A stretch of 64,000 nucleotides of DNA from Sabethes cyaneus (Eukaryota; Arthropoda; Insecta; Diptera; Culicidae). The notes under the pieces are model-generated. The model did not search any database, was not told the DNA's origin, and saw nothing but the letters and a program-made list of their open reading frames with translations. Shown here in pieces: positions 33,291-45,185 of the stretch. The stretch lies in NCBI RefSeq assembly GCF_943734655.1, contig NC_071353.1, positions 21,426,501 through 21,490,500 on the forward strand, given 5' to 3'. The position numbers were made by a program, and so were the translations under genes. Positions within the stretch are counted from its first letter, which is position 1. Every line of letters starts with the position of its first letter.

Positions 33291-34860
33291 TAACAGAATT
33301 CACTCGAATACTAATGCCACTTAGTGAAAAACTTATGAAATTTATTCCACCGTTTGAAGGATTTTGTTTTGCGGATCAACTTTGCTGAAAACAGTAATTT
33401 TTTTATTGCTGGAAACCCGAGATATACCAACGGTTCACAAGCGTTGTATCAAATACAACATCGCGAGTAACGGAGGGTTTAATATGAGGCTGCTATAGTG
33501 GTCCTGGAATGTAAGATTGGTATCAAATAGAACACCAAAATCTTTGACGGGCATTACGCGTTCAATATTCTGGCTGTTTATGGAATGGAATAACTCTATT
33601 GGATTGGAGCCCACTTCCGGCGCTGCTGCAAATGATTACGGAGCGTCGATCAACTTTTGTAATTGAATACAATCAACATCTGAGCGAATTGCGAGGTAGA
33701 TTTTGAAGTCAGCAATGTACACAATTTTGCATCCCGGAGGAAGTAATATGCACACATCATTGTAAAACAGCGAAAATAGTAAGGGTCCGACGTTGCTCCC
33801 CTGGGGAACGCTTGAGGTACTCCGGGAATCGCAAGACTCAGTGCTCCCCAGTTTCACAAAAAGACAGCTGGTTTCAAAGAAGAATTGGGGACAAAAGCAG
33901 CAGACATCGAGATACTTTGTTTTGGCTGTGGTGGTATGGTAGTATGGTGTGGTCAACATAATCGAACGCAGCTTTGATGTCGGTGATGCACCGTGTTGAC
34001 GTGTGCTCCAACTTTTATATGTTGTAGACAAAATGAACTGAACTCCCCCCGATTTGTGCTAACCGAGCGACCAGGAAAAAATCATGCTGATCAGTTGAGA
34101 TATATTTTGCAACACTTCTGTGCGATAATTGGCAAAATCGTTTTTGTTTCCATTTTTGATCACAGGAAAGTAGATGCGCAATTCTTTAGTATAATCGAAG
34201 TTATTCCATCCGACCCGGGGAGACGCCGATGATTACAACTGCTTCAAGGCAACTTCAACTGCATTTTGCGTGAAACTAAACTTATAGCGTACACGTGTGC
34301 AGGAACTAACTTCAGAGCTTTCTTCACGTCAAGGGCTGTAGCACTACTACTAGCGAACACACTGGAAAACTGCTGAGCAAAAAATTTACAATGCCTTCAG
34401 TATTGCTGGCTTATTGATCACCGAGTGACATTTGAGCAAGAGGTTCAGTTTCCTTGCGTTTCTCGTTAACGAATGTCCAAAAACGTTTGGGATTTTGTTT
34501 AAGATCCTGTTGCTTTCGCGAAACATATCTCGAGTAAAGATGCCGATTATGCGTTTATGCGATTATTCTTGTTTGGTGATCTCATCCCGTATACTGATGT
34601 ACTTCTTCAGCGCAGCAGATCTCTTACGCTATAAACGACGAAGCCATGAAATGGACCAGGATGGTTTCCGCTTTAGCCTGGATCGAGGGACGTATTCGCG
34701 AAAAAATGATAGAAGCCGTTGGTTGAAAAGGGATACAGCCATATTCATCCCATCCAGGAACGATCAATCCGTTGAATACAAAGCTTAGGGTTCAGGCCAG
34801 AAAAATCGGTGCGGTAGAAATCAAACTTTTATTCGCTGAAGTACTTGGAGCGTCTTAATA
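33290..34860 (-). pseudogene. Decayed jockey-like LINE
   Basis: The - strand holds SSVPQGSNVGPLLFSLFYNDV (near 33730-33810), the QG motif of jockey/I-group reverse transcriptases. The catalytic box after it has become YIADF instead of YADD. Further upstream are a broken DIKAAFDYVDH block near 33960-34000 and NPKRFWTFVNEK near 34460-34500. Stops are frequent in every frame. It sits antisense to the forkhead gene inside its intron. Confidence 0.75.
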
Positions 34861-35259
34861 GAATACGAAACCTAAAAATAAAAATTAAGAAAACTTATCC
34901 AATTTAATTCTACTATGTGTATTTTATTCACGACAGATACGTATTTCGCCTACGACTTGCAGGCTTCCTCAGTGTCTGTTTTCGAACTAGTTTTCTTATT
35001 TTTAAACTCTTATTCGTCAAGTACCTCGTCGTATCGAATGAGGAGCGAATAGCTAAGAGTGACAAGTACCGGGTACCAGGACCCGGTCACAGTTATTCGT
35101 GAATGGATTTATCTGCTGCATGTCGGGTAATGCCATACCATCCACGAGTGCACTGTTTGTAGCTTTTCTAAACCTAGATCGCCTCAATTCTGCCTATCTA
35201 AATACCTGTATAATGGCTCCGAATTATCGCTGAGGCTTCTTAAACAGATCGCACAATGT

Positions 35260-35475
35260 GCTTCGTAAAAAAAGTTACCGTCTCAAGTCCGTTAAGGACT
35301 ACCAGTCTGATTACCGTTCTGTACATCGTCAGCTTTGTGCCTCGAAGCGTTTTGCGAAGGGAAAAGTAGTCTGGACTTCAAGCTTGAATACGTCGTTGAA
35401 TCTCCTTACTTCACTTGTATTATTGTCGGTGATGACTTCCAGTTCATCGCCGTCAATTATCAATTTCTATTCGCC
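35260..35475 (-). pseudogene. RTE RT fragment
   Basis: The - strand encodes a degraded DGDELEVITDNN block, a shortened version of the EVVEEFVYLGSLVTADN region. Stops and a deletion remove the strand after DELEV. Confidence 0.5.
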
Positions 35476-36669
35476 TGTGCAATAATTAGTGACTAATGAT
35501 CTTTGAAGGACATGCGAAAGTTCCCAACAGTATCCTCAGATTCTTCCTTAAAAGTTAATACTCTTGCTGGCGATTGAAGTTGAAAGATGTCATACTATTG
35601 TTATGAGTATACTCAGAGTCAGCTAATTATAGGAGTACCAATCGAACAAATCGTCAAGATATCTTTACAGTTCAATACAGTCTGGCATGAATCCACGACT
35701 AAAAGAAACAGTTTAAGATCGTGATATGATAAAACAGACATCGTTGAAAATTAAAGAAAAAGCAATGCAGGTCCGTGATTGCTTCCTTGAGGTACACCTG
35801 ATGAGCTGACGAAGCATTTGAATCTTTTTCAGTTTTCACCGAAACGGTTAATTAGGTATGATATGATTCGCCACTCGGGCAATCTATAAGAAGCTCTCAA
35901 TCGAGAAATTTTTGCCACCAGAACAGAGTAATCGAGTCAAATGATTGCGGTTTTAACATCTGCGTGGATGGTATAAACTTGAGAACCATCTTCCATATAA
36001 TTAATTACCCTGTTGATTGATGGAAATATAGAATAGGACTTTGTGTAACATAATTTGTCCTATTCAGCAGCGATTCCACAAAGTTTATGTCAATTCGCCG
36101 TACGACATTCCAGATTAGACTCTCAGTGACTTTAGTTTTGCTCCTAACTGTCAGTATCAAAAGCAGCGCTGGAAAAAATTGACAGCCCTGCATGAAAACG
36201 AATATAAAACGTATTCAGCGCATACAGTTTTACCCCTGGCAGTATTCTTTTATCTGTCGGCTTATGGACATGACTACTGAACTGCTAACAGTGTTTGTCT
36301 TTCTCAGTTTCCTACCTTTTAAAAACAATTCATTCACAAATTGCAGTGTTGAATGATTGCTTGACTAAGCTGTCAGTCGATTTTCGTAATCTTAAATGAT
36401 ATGTTAGAGTTAAAGTTTAGCTTTTTAAGCTGCCTGCTTTTTAAAATCAATCAAAACTTGGTTGAACAAAACTAATTAGAAGTTATGAGCAGAAAATAAT
36501 GAGCAGTATATTGCATAAATTCAGGCGTGTTGCATACATTGAATTTGAGATTTCTAAGCACTCTGCAGGAGTGCACTGAATCGCTTCTTTTTATGTAATC
36601 GATGTAATTCAAATCAGTCTAATCATACTCTAAGCCCTGCTGGTTTTACAAAGGGTTGATATCTGACTG

Positions 36670-36885
36670 AAACCTGCACTGTCAACGGTTACCCGCCATG
36701 GCTTTCACCTGTCGCCAGGACAGGATCTCGTCCACAGCCCGAATGTCGTAGGCTAAACTGCGCCGCCATGAGCCTCTGGCCAGCCTCTGCTTCGTTGTTT
36801 GGGATATGATCCACAACTTTAAACAGCAATGCTCCATTCTAATGCGTTTAAAAAGATGTAAAACACTTATAACAGTAAAGTTCAA
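36670..36885 (-). pseudogene. RTE C-terminal fragment
   Basis: The - strand reads RGSWRRSLAYDIRAVDE then LSWRQVKAMAGNR, the conserved RTE C-terminus also seen at 62190-62310. The fragment begins inside a non-homologous frame, so it is 5'-truncated. Confidence 0.75.
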
Positions 36886-37289
36886 GGTGTTTTCATGACT
36901 TTTGTCTTTTTAATGCATATTTTTTCATCGATTGCTAATCAAGTAAGATCAGTTCACTTTCGTCGGGTTCTGTTTCAATCGCACACGCATATCGCCTGTA
37001 AGTCGTAAATCTTCCCCTGGCTTATCTGTGAGCCCGTCAATCACACTACCTACCACAGTCAGTGGTTTAAAAACACAAACTCAGTACGTCAAGAACTACC
37101 GTTTCTACAGGTTCCTACTGAACGTAACAGACAGATACAAATTATCGCCCTGCTACTGGAAGATTTATTGCTTTCAAACATTAAGTTGTTGGATAGAATT
37201 CCAGAAGATGCTTGCTTTTCCATCGGAAAAAAACACTAAACAAACGAAAGTTTGGAAAGCGCCCCACCACCATCGCACCGCACACACAA

Positions 37290-37620
37290 CGGCACGGTCG
37301 AAAAGTATTTAAAAAGTTGACAAACTTTTCCAGGGTCACATACGCGAAGAAACGCGAAAGAAAAACTATACGCCACTGTGACCACGTGTCTTAGTAGACA
37401 CGACGAACAACGGAAGCAAAACAAAAACCACGAAATATCCTTCCATTGCATTGCCATTGCTTCGGCCAGCCGGGGGGGAAGGCGATACCCGCGTTTCCAA
37501 AGGACGTGGTGACGTGAACCATCGGGAAACGTACGTAAGGAAGAAAGTAAAAGGAAAAATCAGAACACAACTGACACAATTTTCCCCTTTTCTTCGTCGG
37601 TGCGGTGCGGCTGGTGAGTT
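37290..37620 (+). promoter_or_regulatory. Candidate internal promoter and exon in the jumu intron
   Basis: A TATTTAAAA box at about 37306-37314 precedes GC-richer DNA that ends in a good donor, GGCTG|GTGAGT, at 37613. This is the layout expected of an alternative noncoding first exon. No coding frame is implied. This is inference from composition and splice signal only. Confidence 0.3.
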
Positions 37621-38984
37621 TCATGTCGATTGGAAATTCTCCTCCCAGCAGTGTAGCATCGGATGCGGAAAACATGCGAACAAGCAAAGCACGAAGACAC
37701 GAAAAGGCTGTGAAGGCTAGCCTTGTGAGATATAATCTGTGGGATTTTCGGTGGGAACTCAAAAAACGAGGGAAAAAATCTTTTTGACTTTTTACAACAT
37801 AAAACGAGTGGATAATAACGAAATAAACATGAAGAGAGGACAAGAGAACAGTCTAGCTGGGGCGGAACGGTCCAAAGAACAATGGAATATTATTTTTCAG
37901 AAAATACATATAAACATAATTGTGGAATATTTCTTGTACACATGCTTTTCGTTTTCTTTGGTCATGTTTGTTTCGTCTTTCAGAACCTTTCGCTGGACGT
38001 TGCATTACGTTTGTAACTTTGTCTAGTTGCTACATAAAAAGAAGGAACTGAGCTGGAAGCCAACCATAAACCGGTTCTGGCTCGTGTATGATCTCTTTTC
38101 AGCACCAGAGTAAGCCCAATGCTCACTGAGGTGAACGCAACTCTCAAGGGGTTCTATAGCTTAGCTAGCAAGAATGGTGTTCTTTTCCTTCCATGTTTTA
38201 CTTTCCGATGTCGGACCGACGGTGGAAGAGCGTTTCGTGCGAAGTTGTGGGAACGTACACGGTCCTCGGACCTCGGTCGAATGATTTCTGTGGGATTTCT
38301 GTTTTACTATTAATATAGCAGTTTAAAAACGAGTCGACCGACGAAAGTTGGTATGTTATTGCTGGCCATTTAATCGCTTCGGTAGGTTTACGTACGTTCG
38401 TTTTTCAACTGGATCACTGGTTGGAAGGATCGAAAACAAAACAAATCACCCGATAATCTAATCCCGTAAAAAGTGTAACTGACTGTTTGGATTTGTTTTG
38501 GTTTGGATGGATCTGCTTTTTTTGTTTTCTTATTTTTTATTTTGGTATTAGGAGGTATATTTTTTGTATCTTTTTCTTTATAAATCAATTAGCACCTAAA
38601 AGGGTCTAATCTCTAATGTGTGATGTTGTCACAACGGTGCTTTATCTTCGGTGCAAGTATTTTTGCTTCATTTCTATGTCGTTTGGTTGGTGGTTTTCTA
38701 AATATTAAACTTGCGAAATTTTCAAATCATTCAAATTCATCTAGAGAGGGGTCAATCCCGGTGTAGTGGTTAGCGTTCACCCGGGTTCAATTCCCAATCC
38801 CGCGGAAGTAACGAATGATAAATGAATGAACTGGCGATGAAAGCATAACCACTAGCGTACCCAGACATTAACAAAAGTATTATGACCTGTAAAAGCGAGT
38901 AATCGTAGGATGGCGAATCTATTATTACTTATTACAAAACTACCGGCCGTTTAGGTTGAAAAATCCAGACTTTCGGATGTAATC

Positions 38985-39124
38985 AAAGTTGAAATTATAC
39001 TAGAAATTAGACTTAGAACTGAGCTATGAATTAGAGTTTAACTGGGAAATAAAATCGGGCTTGTTTTAGAGAATTAAATTAGACTTTAATTTGAACTAAT
39101 TTGGGTTTGGAGTTTAATTTCAAA
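38985..39124 (+). repeat. Degenerate GAAATTAGACTT array, left half
   Basis: Loose repeats of GAAATTAGACTTAGAACT type run into the 1.2-kb element at 39132 and resume after it at 40338-40455. The array is one tract split by insertion. A similar tract lies at 51318-51535. Confidence 0.6.
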
Positions 39125-39131
39125 TTAAACT

Positions 39132-40330
39132 CCCTACGATAAAACTGAACCTTTTCGTGGTGTAGGGCTTTTTAACTAATCAGTAAATGAACAGCGGTCA
39201 CGTTTACTTCTGAAAGTATATGTCTCAATGGTATATGTCAATATACTTTTGTGATTTCAAGTGGGACTCGGGGTAAAAATTTACCAAATGTGATTGTTGC
39301 GTTGTTCAGAAAGTGCTTTTATTCCGTTTAAGAATAAGACCAGTATGGGGATTTCTGATAATTAATAGATGAATGTTTCTGGGGGCCATACCTATCTTTC
39401 ACAGCTGTCACAAATATCTCCAAAAATTGCCGGTTTGATTGGGTTGGACAGGGGCTTAGGGTTAGTAAAGGGATGTAACTGGAATACCAGATCCGGTTTG
39501 GATGCCGAAGGAGTACTCCACAATGACTACGGGTAATAATAGAGGTGCTTAGGTAGCAGATGCGAAAATTAGGTCAATCTTATACAGAATTATATTTAAT
39601 TCACAAAATTAGTGTTTCTAGCGGTCGGTTTTCGGGGTTTGGCGACGGATTTCCGTTATAAACACTGCGCTAGCTCTTTGGTCTGGAGGGTTGGGAGGCG
39701 GGTACGACTCTATATTGTAAAGCTTCTGCCGACTACCGCGAACGTCCAGGTTGCGCTGCGTTCAATTTACTTTATATTTTGGGACAGTGCATAAATGCTG
39801 GAGGGATGAAAGATTAAATTTGCTCTGAAAAGTTGATAACCACTAATGTCCCAAAATTTATCTTTCCTATTAGTACATTTGTGGTTGTTTGTGTTGGAAA
39901 ATTGATAGCGGACGCACGGTTGAGAGCCGGTGTTTGGCGAGACTGACGAATCCTCCACTTCTTCACTATACTACATTTTACAGCTCAAGTAGTACAAAAA
40001 GTCCAGCGCAAAGCATATTTACAAATTTGAGCTATCATTTTTCTTCTCGTCATCATCATTGTCATCATTATCATCACTATCATCATTATATTTAAAATAT
40101 GGCATTACGGCCTTTGGCAGACAGATCTCAGAGTCAGTTCGTGGATTCCGCGCAAGGCCGGATCGCCTCCGTCTACGGGCAAAGGCGTCACGGCTATGCT
40201 TGGGGCTCTACCTGTGTTTTAGTGGGCACCATTGCCTGTCTCGTCAGGTAGAACTGAAGGTCTCCCTGACACTTTGTTGACATCACAAAAGGGCCCAGCG
40301 TAGAGTTTTATACGCTATTAAGCGACCAGT
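39132..40330. mobile_element. Unrecognised ~1.2-kb repeat, copy 1
   Basis: This begins CCCTACGATAAAACTGAACC and ends CGCTATTAAGCGACCAGT, and is flanked by TTAAACT at 39125-39131 and 40331-40337. It shares most of its length with 42303-43553. Both ends can fold: CCCTACGA/TCGTGGTGTAGGG at the left and AGCGTA/TACGCT at the right. An (ATC)n tract lies at about 40045-40085. No protein family is recognised. Confidence 0.7.
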
Positions 40331-40337
40331 TTAAACT

Positions 40338-40455
40338 GGAGATTCGACTTAAAATTGGATTTGAAATTGCTCTTAAATTTAGAATAATTTAGAGCTTTAA
40401 ATTTAAATTAAATTAGATTTACAATTGGAGTTGATACTGGATTTGAAATTATGCT
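40338..40455 (+). repeat. Degenerate GAAATTGG array, right half
   Basis: GGAGATTCGACTTAAAATTGG and similar units continue the array broken at 39125. This supports insertion of the 1.2-kb element into it. Confidence 0.6.
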
Positions 40456-41500
40456 AGATTTTACTTTTACTTCTTTTGTTTTCGTTTTTTCTTTCTCGAA
40501 AGGAAGAAGCGAAAACTCGTTTTTCTTTTTCTCTGTCTCGTATTTAATTGTTCTATTGTTCTTCGTTTGCTGTTCAATGTTTTTTCTTATTTTCATTTCT
40601 GATTTTCCTCTTGTTCACTTTTATTTTTGCAATTACCCGTTTTCCGTCTTTCTTTTTTCATCTTTTGCTAACTCTCCACCGTCTCGTGTTTTGTCTTCAT
40701 CTGGTCTGTTTTTCTTCTTTTAGATGCCCTGTTTTTATTTTTTCTTTATGTTTTATCTTCCATTTTTCCTATTTTATCTTTTTTGTAGCTTCGTTTTTCT
40801 AGTTTTTCTTTTCTTTTTCTGTCCAATTTTCCCATCCTAGTTCCATATTCTTCCATCTTTTTCTTTTTATATCCCATTTGATATCTTTCCGTTTTCCTTG
40901 TTTCCACTATCGCTTTTCTTTTTTCTCTCGCGCTATTCTTCTTTTCTCGTTTTCCCCCATTTTGTTACTTTTGTAACGTTTTCTGTACTGTTTTCCTTCT
41001 ATTTGTCTCGTTTTTCTGTTTTTCTGCTCGCTGTTTCCTCTTTCTTCTTTTTTTTTGTCCGTTTTTCATCTTTTTCAGTACTGATTTTGCTGTTTTTCTT
41101 CACTTCCAGGCCCATTTTTTTCCCTTTTCCAGTGATATTTGTTTTCTCTCGTTAAATTCTTTTCTATTGTTGTTTTCGTCTGTTACAGTCTTCCTCTAAC
41201 TAAATTCTGCTTTTCAATCACGTTTTTTTAGTTTTAGCCTGTTTGCTTCTCCTTTTTAGTTTTCTCTCAATTTTCCTCTTTTTCTGTTCTCGCTTCTCAA
41301 TTTTTTTTGTTCTTGTATTTTTTCCTTTTCTTTTCCTCCTGTTTTATCCCGTGTTTTTCTTTTTGGTTCGGTTCTTTTGCTACTCCCTCTGGTTTTGCTA
41401 CTCCCTCTCTTTCTGTTCAGTTTCCTTTTTTTTAATTTCCCTTTTTTCTCCCGTTTTCTTTCTCTTTATATGTTCCCTTTTTCCTTCCATTAAGCTATAT
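40456..41500 (+). repeat. 1-kb pyrimidine-rich tract
   Basis: Over more than 1 kb the + strand is dominated by T and C, with irregular TTTTCTTT, TTTTTC and GTTTTC runs and few purines. Long apparent ORFs rich in Phe, Ser and Leu are composition artefacts. It lies in the sense strand of the jumu intron. Confidence 0.75.
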
Positions 41501-41508
41501 GAATAAAA

Positions 41509-41571
41509 GAGTTTCCATAAGGTTTGCATGGGAAAAGCAAAGCAAACTGTTTTATTCATACGGGTATTGTG
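41509..41571. repeat. Short element with TATGAATAAAA inverted ends
   Basis: TATGAATAAAA at the left and TTTTATTCATA at the right enclose about 40 bp containing AAGGTTTGCATGGGAAAAGC. The inner part and right end match 613-660. Confidence 0.5.
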
Positions 41572-42285
41572 TCACGTTTTTTCTTTTTTTCATGACGGGA
41601 AGAACCCATTTTGCACAATTCACCCCTATTTTTTAATAGTTTCGAAAGAATCATGTGCAAACTCTTTCTAATTTGAGATTCTATGGTAAAGAAAAGAAGA
41701 ATGTTAGGAAAACCGTATATGAACAATTTTATTTTAATACAACTGTTACGACGGGATCCCTCGTAGTAACGTTACTGAGCGTGCCGTAGTTTGGTAACTG
41801 TTAATACATGTCATCGGAGATGACAACGCTTTCATCGATAAGTAACACTGTCATCCATTTTGACTTAGCAAATTCTTTACAACACTTTTTCACACGCTGT
41901 GTATAAGTTCTCCACTTTAAATTATAAAAGTTGGCTAAAATAATACTTAGATCTAGACTTAAAACTACTATTTACATTACTAAGCTAGAGTGAGTATACA
42001 TGCAATTAAAATTTAATTAAAAACTCTAATATCTATACATAAAATTAGCTTTCACGAGTACGGTAAGCAATCGGTGAGATAAGACCCTAACCTCAAATCA
42101 ACTCGAAAAGGGACACCAATAAATTGTAAGTTGGAAAGATCCGTTGATTAGTTATACTAAAATAAGACATCATGTAAACATTTTCAGTTGAAGCAATTAC
42201 AATTAGGATACAAATATAAATACGAGAATATAGAGACAAATATTCTTTCTGCTATCGGAATTTGGTCGATCACCACCCCCACAAC
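41572..42285. other. Intronic DNA, nothing recognised
   Basis: AT-rich sequence between the short inverted element and copy 2 of the 1.2-kb repeat. I see no gene or clear repeat. Confidence 0.4.
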
Positions 42286-42302
42286 AACATAATCTAGAAG
42301 TC

Positions 42303-43579
42303 CCCTACGATAAAACTGAACCTTGTCGTGGTGTAGGGCTTTTTAACTAATCAGTAAATGAACAGCGGTCACGTTTATTTCTGAATGTGGGTATATATCA
42401 AAATACTTTTGTGATTTCAAGTGGGACTCGGGGTAAAAATTTACCAAATGTGATTGTTGCGTTGTTCAGAAAGTGCTTTTATTCCGCTTAAGAATAAGGC
42501 CAGCATGGGGATCTCTGACAATAGATGAAGTTTTCTGGGATTCATCCTTATTTATCACAACTGTCACAAATATCTCCGAAAAATGTCGGATTGATTGAGT
42601 TGGTCGGGGGCTTAGGGTTAGTAAGGGGATGTAAGCGGGATACCAGATCCGATTGGATGCCGAAGGACCACTCTGTAATGATTACGGGTAATAGCACTTC
42701 TTAGGTAGCAGGTGGGAAAATTAGGTCAATTCGTGTCGCGTGTTCGAGTTTCGGCTAGGCGGTGCTGCTAGATAGAGTAGAATTTTTGCACTGGCCCCGT
42801 GGCTGTCCTGAGCTCTGATGGCCGTCCGCGGGCTCTGTCGATGGGAAGGGGTCGAGTCTTAAAGAGACGTTTAAGCCCAGAGCTTTACAGCACTTTGGTC
42901 TCGAGGGTTGGAAGGCGGGCGAGTCTCTATATTTTGAAGCTTCTGTCGACTACCGCGAACGTCCAGCTTGTGCTGCGCTCAATTTACTTTGTATCGTGGG
43001 AATGCACTGTGAATACTAAGGGGATGAAAGATTAAATTTGCCCTGATAAGTTGATAACCACTAATGCTCCGAAATTTGTTTTACCTATTGGTTCATTTGT
43101 GGTTGTTTGTGTTGGAAAACTGAAAGCGGGCGCGCGGTTGAAGACCGGTGTCAGGCGGGGCTGACGAATTCTCCACTTCTTCACTATACCACATATTGCA
43201 ACTTGAGTGGTACAAAAAGTCCAAAGCACATTTACAAATTCGATCTATTATTTTTCTTCTCATCATCATCATTATCATCATCATCGTCATCATCATCATT
43301 ATATTTAAAATATGACATTCCGGCCTTTGGCAGAGAGATCTTAGAGTCAGGTCGTGGAGTCCGCGCAGGGCCGAAACGCCTCCGCCTGTGGGTATAGGCG
43401 TGACGGCTATGCTTGGGGCTCTACCTGTGTTTTAGTGGGCGCCAGTGCCTGTCTCGTCAGGTAGAACTGATGTTTGAGGTCTCCCTGACACTTTGTTGAC
43501 AACACAAAAGGGCCCAGCGCAGAGTTTTATACGCTATTAAGCGACCAGTTGGATAACCCGAAAAAAAGGAAAAAAAAGG
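42303..43579 (+). mobile_element. Unrecognised ~1.28-kb retroelement, copy 2
   Basis: The left border is CCCTACGATAAAACTG as in copy 1. The right end extends past the shared CGACCAGT into a purine tail (GAAAAAAAGGAAAAAAAGG). A 17-bp direct repeat, AACATAATCTAGAAGTC, flanks it at 42286-42302 and 43580-43596. Long target duplication plus A-rich tail points to LINE-type retrotransposition. A tRNA/SINE-like piece (GTGTTCGAGTTTCGGCTAGGC) lies at about 42736-42806 where copy 1 differs. Confidence 0.7.
42736..42806 (+). repeat. tRNA-like SINE segment
   Basis: TGTTCGAGTTTCGGCTAGGCGG and GCACTGGCCCCGT match the B-box region and downstream body of the SINE at 62659-62867. It is embedded in copy 2 of the 1.28-kb element. 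Confidence 0.6.
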
Positions 43580-43597
43580 AACATAATCTAGAAGTCC

Positions 43598-43953
43598 GTT
43601 TTGCCCCATTTTAATTAAGGTTTTTGTACTACAGGCAAAATGCCAGTTCGATACTTTTACCAGAGATTTCCAATAAGGCATGCCCGTTGGGAAGGTTGAA
43701 AAAGTCAAAAGATCGAAGGACGATCAAGCTTTTCACAAAAAGGTCGTGCAAGGGAATGTTTTGCCTTGTTTTACCTTACAACTTGTACTGAAATCTGAGA
43801 AAGTATTGATAGGAACACGAGCAACTGTAACAGTGCTCCGATTTCGTTCAAATTTGGTGTGTTTGTTGTTAGTTGAAAAATGCCTTCCTGAGACTGCCCC
43901 TTTCTCAGTTAGGGTGGCCACAAAAATCGTCGTTGAATTAAATGGGGCAAAAC
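43598..43953. mobile_element. MITE with GTTTTGCCCCATTT ends
   Basis: GTTTTGCCCCATTTTAATT at 43598 and AATTAAATGGGGCAAAAC ending at 43953 form inverted termini of about 16 bp with one indel. The 356-bp body has no transposase. Its left end touches the target duplication of the 1.28-kb retroelement. No certain target duplication was found. Confidence 0.55.
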
Positions 43954-43959
43954 ATAATT

Positions 43960-45180
43960 CTAGGTAATGTTGAATTCAAATTAAATAGTTCATATACCTT
44001 TTTCCTAACATTCTTCTTCTTTTCCCAAGAATCTCAAATTAGAGAGAGCCGGACAGCATGGTAGTAGTATTTATTTTCACTTTTTGGCTGCGCATAATTA
44101 GGAGCAAACATGCGCAGAATTAAGAACATGGGCAAGAAAGTGCGCATAATTAGTCACCGTGGATAAGTTTACAAAACGAAAAATATACTCAATACTGGTC
44201 GACTTATAATTCCCATATTTTTTACCAGATATTATAGACCGTAGCACTACACGTTGCTGCTATCCACGTTGTTAATTTAAATCTAGAATACTTAGAATAG
44301 CGGAAGAATCATAAAAATATCTTAACTGCGCAGAACATGGTACGTTCACGGTGCATGCTAATAAGTCGTATACGTGATGAGGAATAATTATACGCATTTC
44401 ATCTATATAAGTATGTATATACGATAAATCCGATTAAGCTCGACTCACTCCATACTGCTTTACAATTCTGTGCTGAAAGTCGGATGTGTGTCAGTTATTA
44501 TCGTTATATACGACTTGAAATCAACTTAGGGCACTTTATTAAGCATCCGTTTCCGAAATAGTCGAAAGATAATATTCAATGTTCGATTTGGTGCTAGCTG
44601 GGTTAATACTGCGGACTTCTGGGTTACAAAACCCATCGGTTCGCAAAATACCTCTCCAAAGTCCCTTGACGTTTCCGAACAAAAATCAAGTGTTATTTTA
44701 TTGACATTTAGAGAGTAAATGGCTTTGTCCTAAACAGACAGCGAGAAGTTTTCCTAGATTGAATGGACGATTAATTTTTGGTTATATATGTAATATAGCT
44801 ACCTAAAACTTCAAATTTATTTTCTCACAGAGTAGATATCTCATTTTCGACTTTTATTTATGCAATAATACTCTTATTTAATACCGTAATATTTAAGATA
44901 ATATTAATTTCTTGCATTTTTGTGAAATACAGATTTATGTATATAATTAAAAGTCAATTTTTTATTTCAAAATATGTTGTCTTAGGTATATCGAAATGTA
45001 TTCTTTCCAAAAAAAATGTATAAACTTCATCATTCTAAGACCTAAAACCACTGTGAGTCATTCCGTTACAAAAGAAAAAAGCTTTTTTAAAAATAGTGTA
45101 CCCTAAAACTAATGTTTTGTTAGTTTTCTCCTCATAAATGGGTTTCCTGTGAGTTATTTTTTACATCTAATTAACATTTC
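43960..45180. other. Intronic DNA, nothing recognised
   Basis: AT-rich sequence with short repeats of TGCGCATAATTAG near 44090-44150 only. No gene or RNA is seen. Confidence 0.4.
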
Positions 45181-45185
45181 TAATT

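Noticed and set aside
40451..41506. Long Phe/Ser-rich ORFs as membrane proteins
   Set aside because: They are translations of the pyrimidine tract; all three + frames give similar low-complexity peptides.
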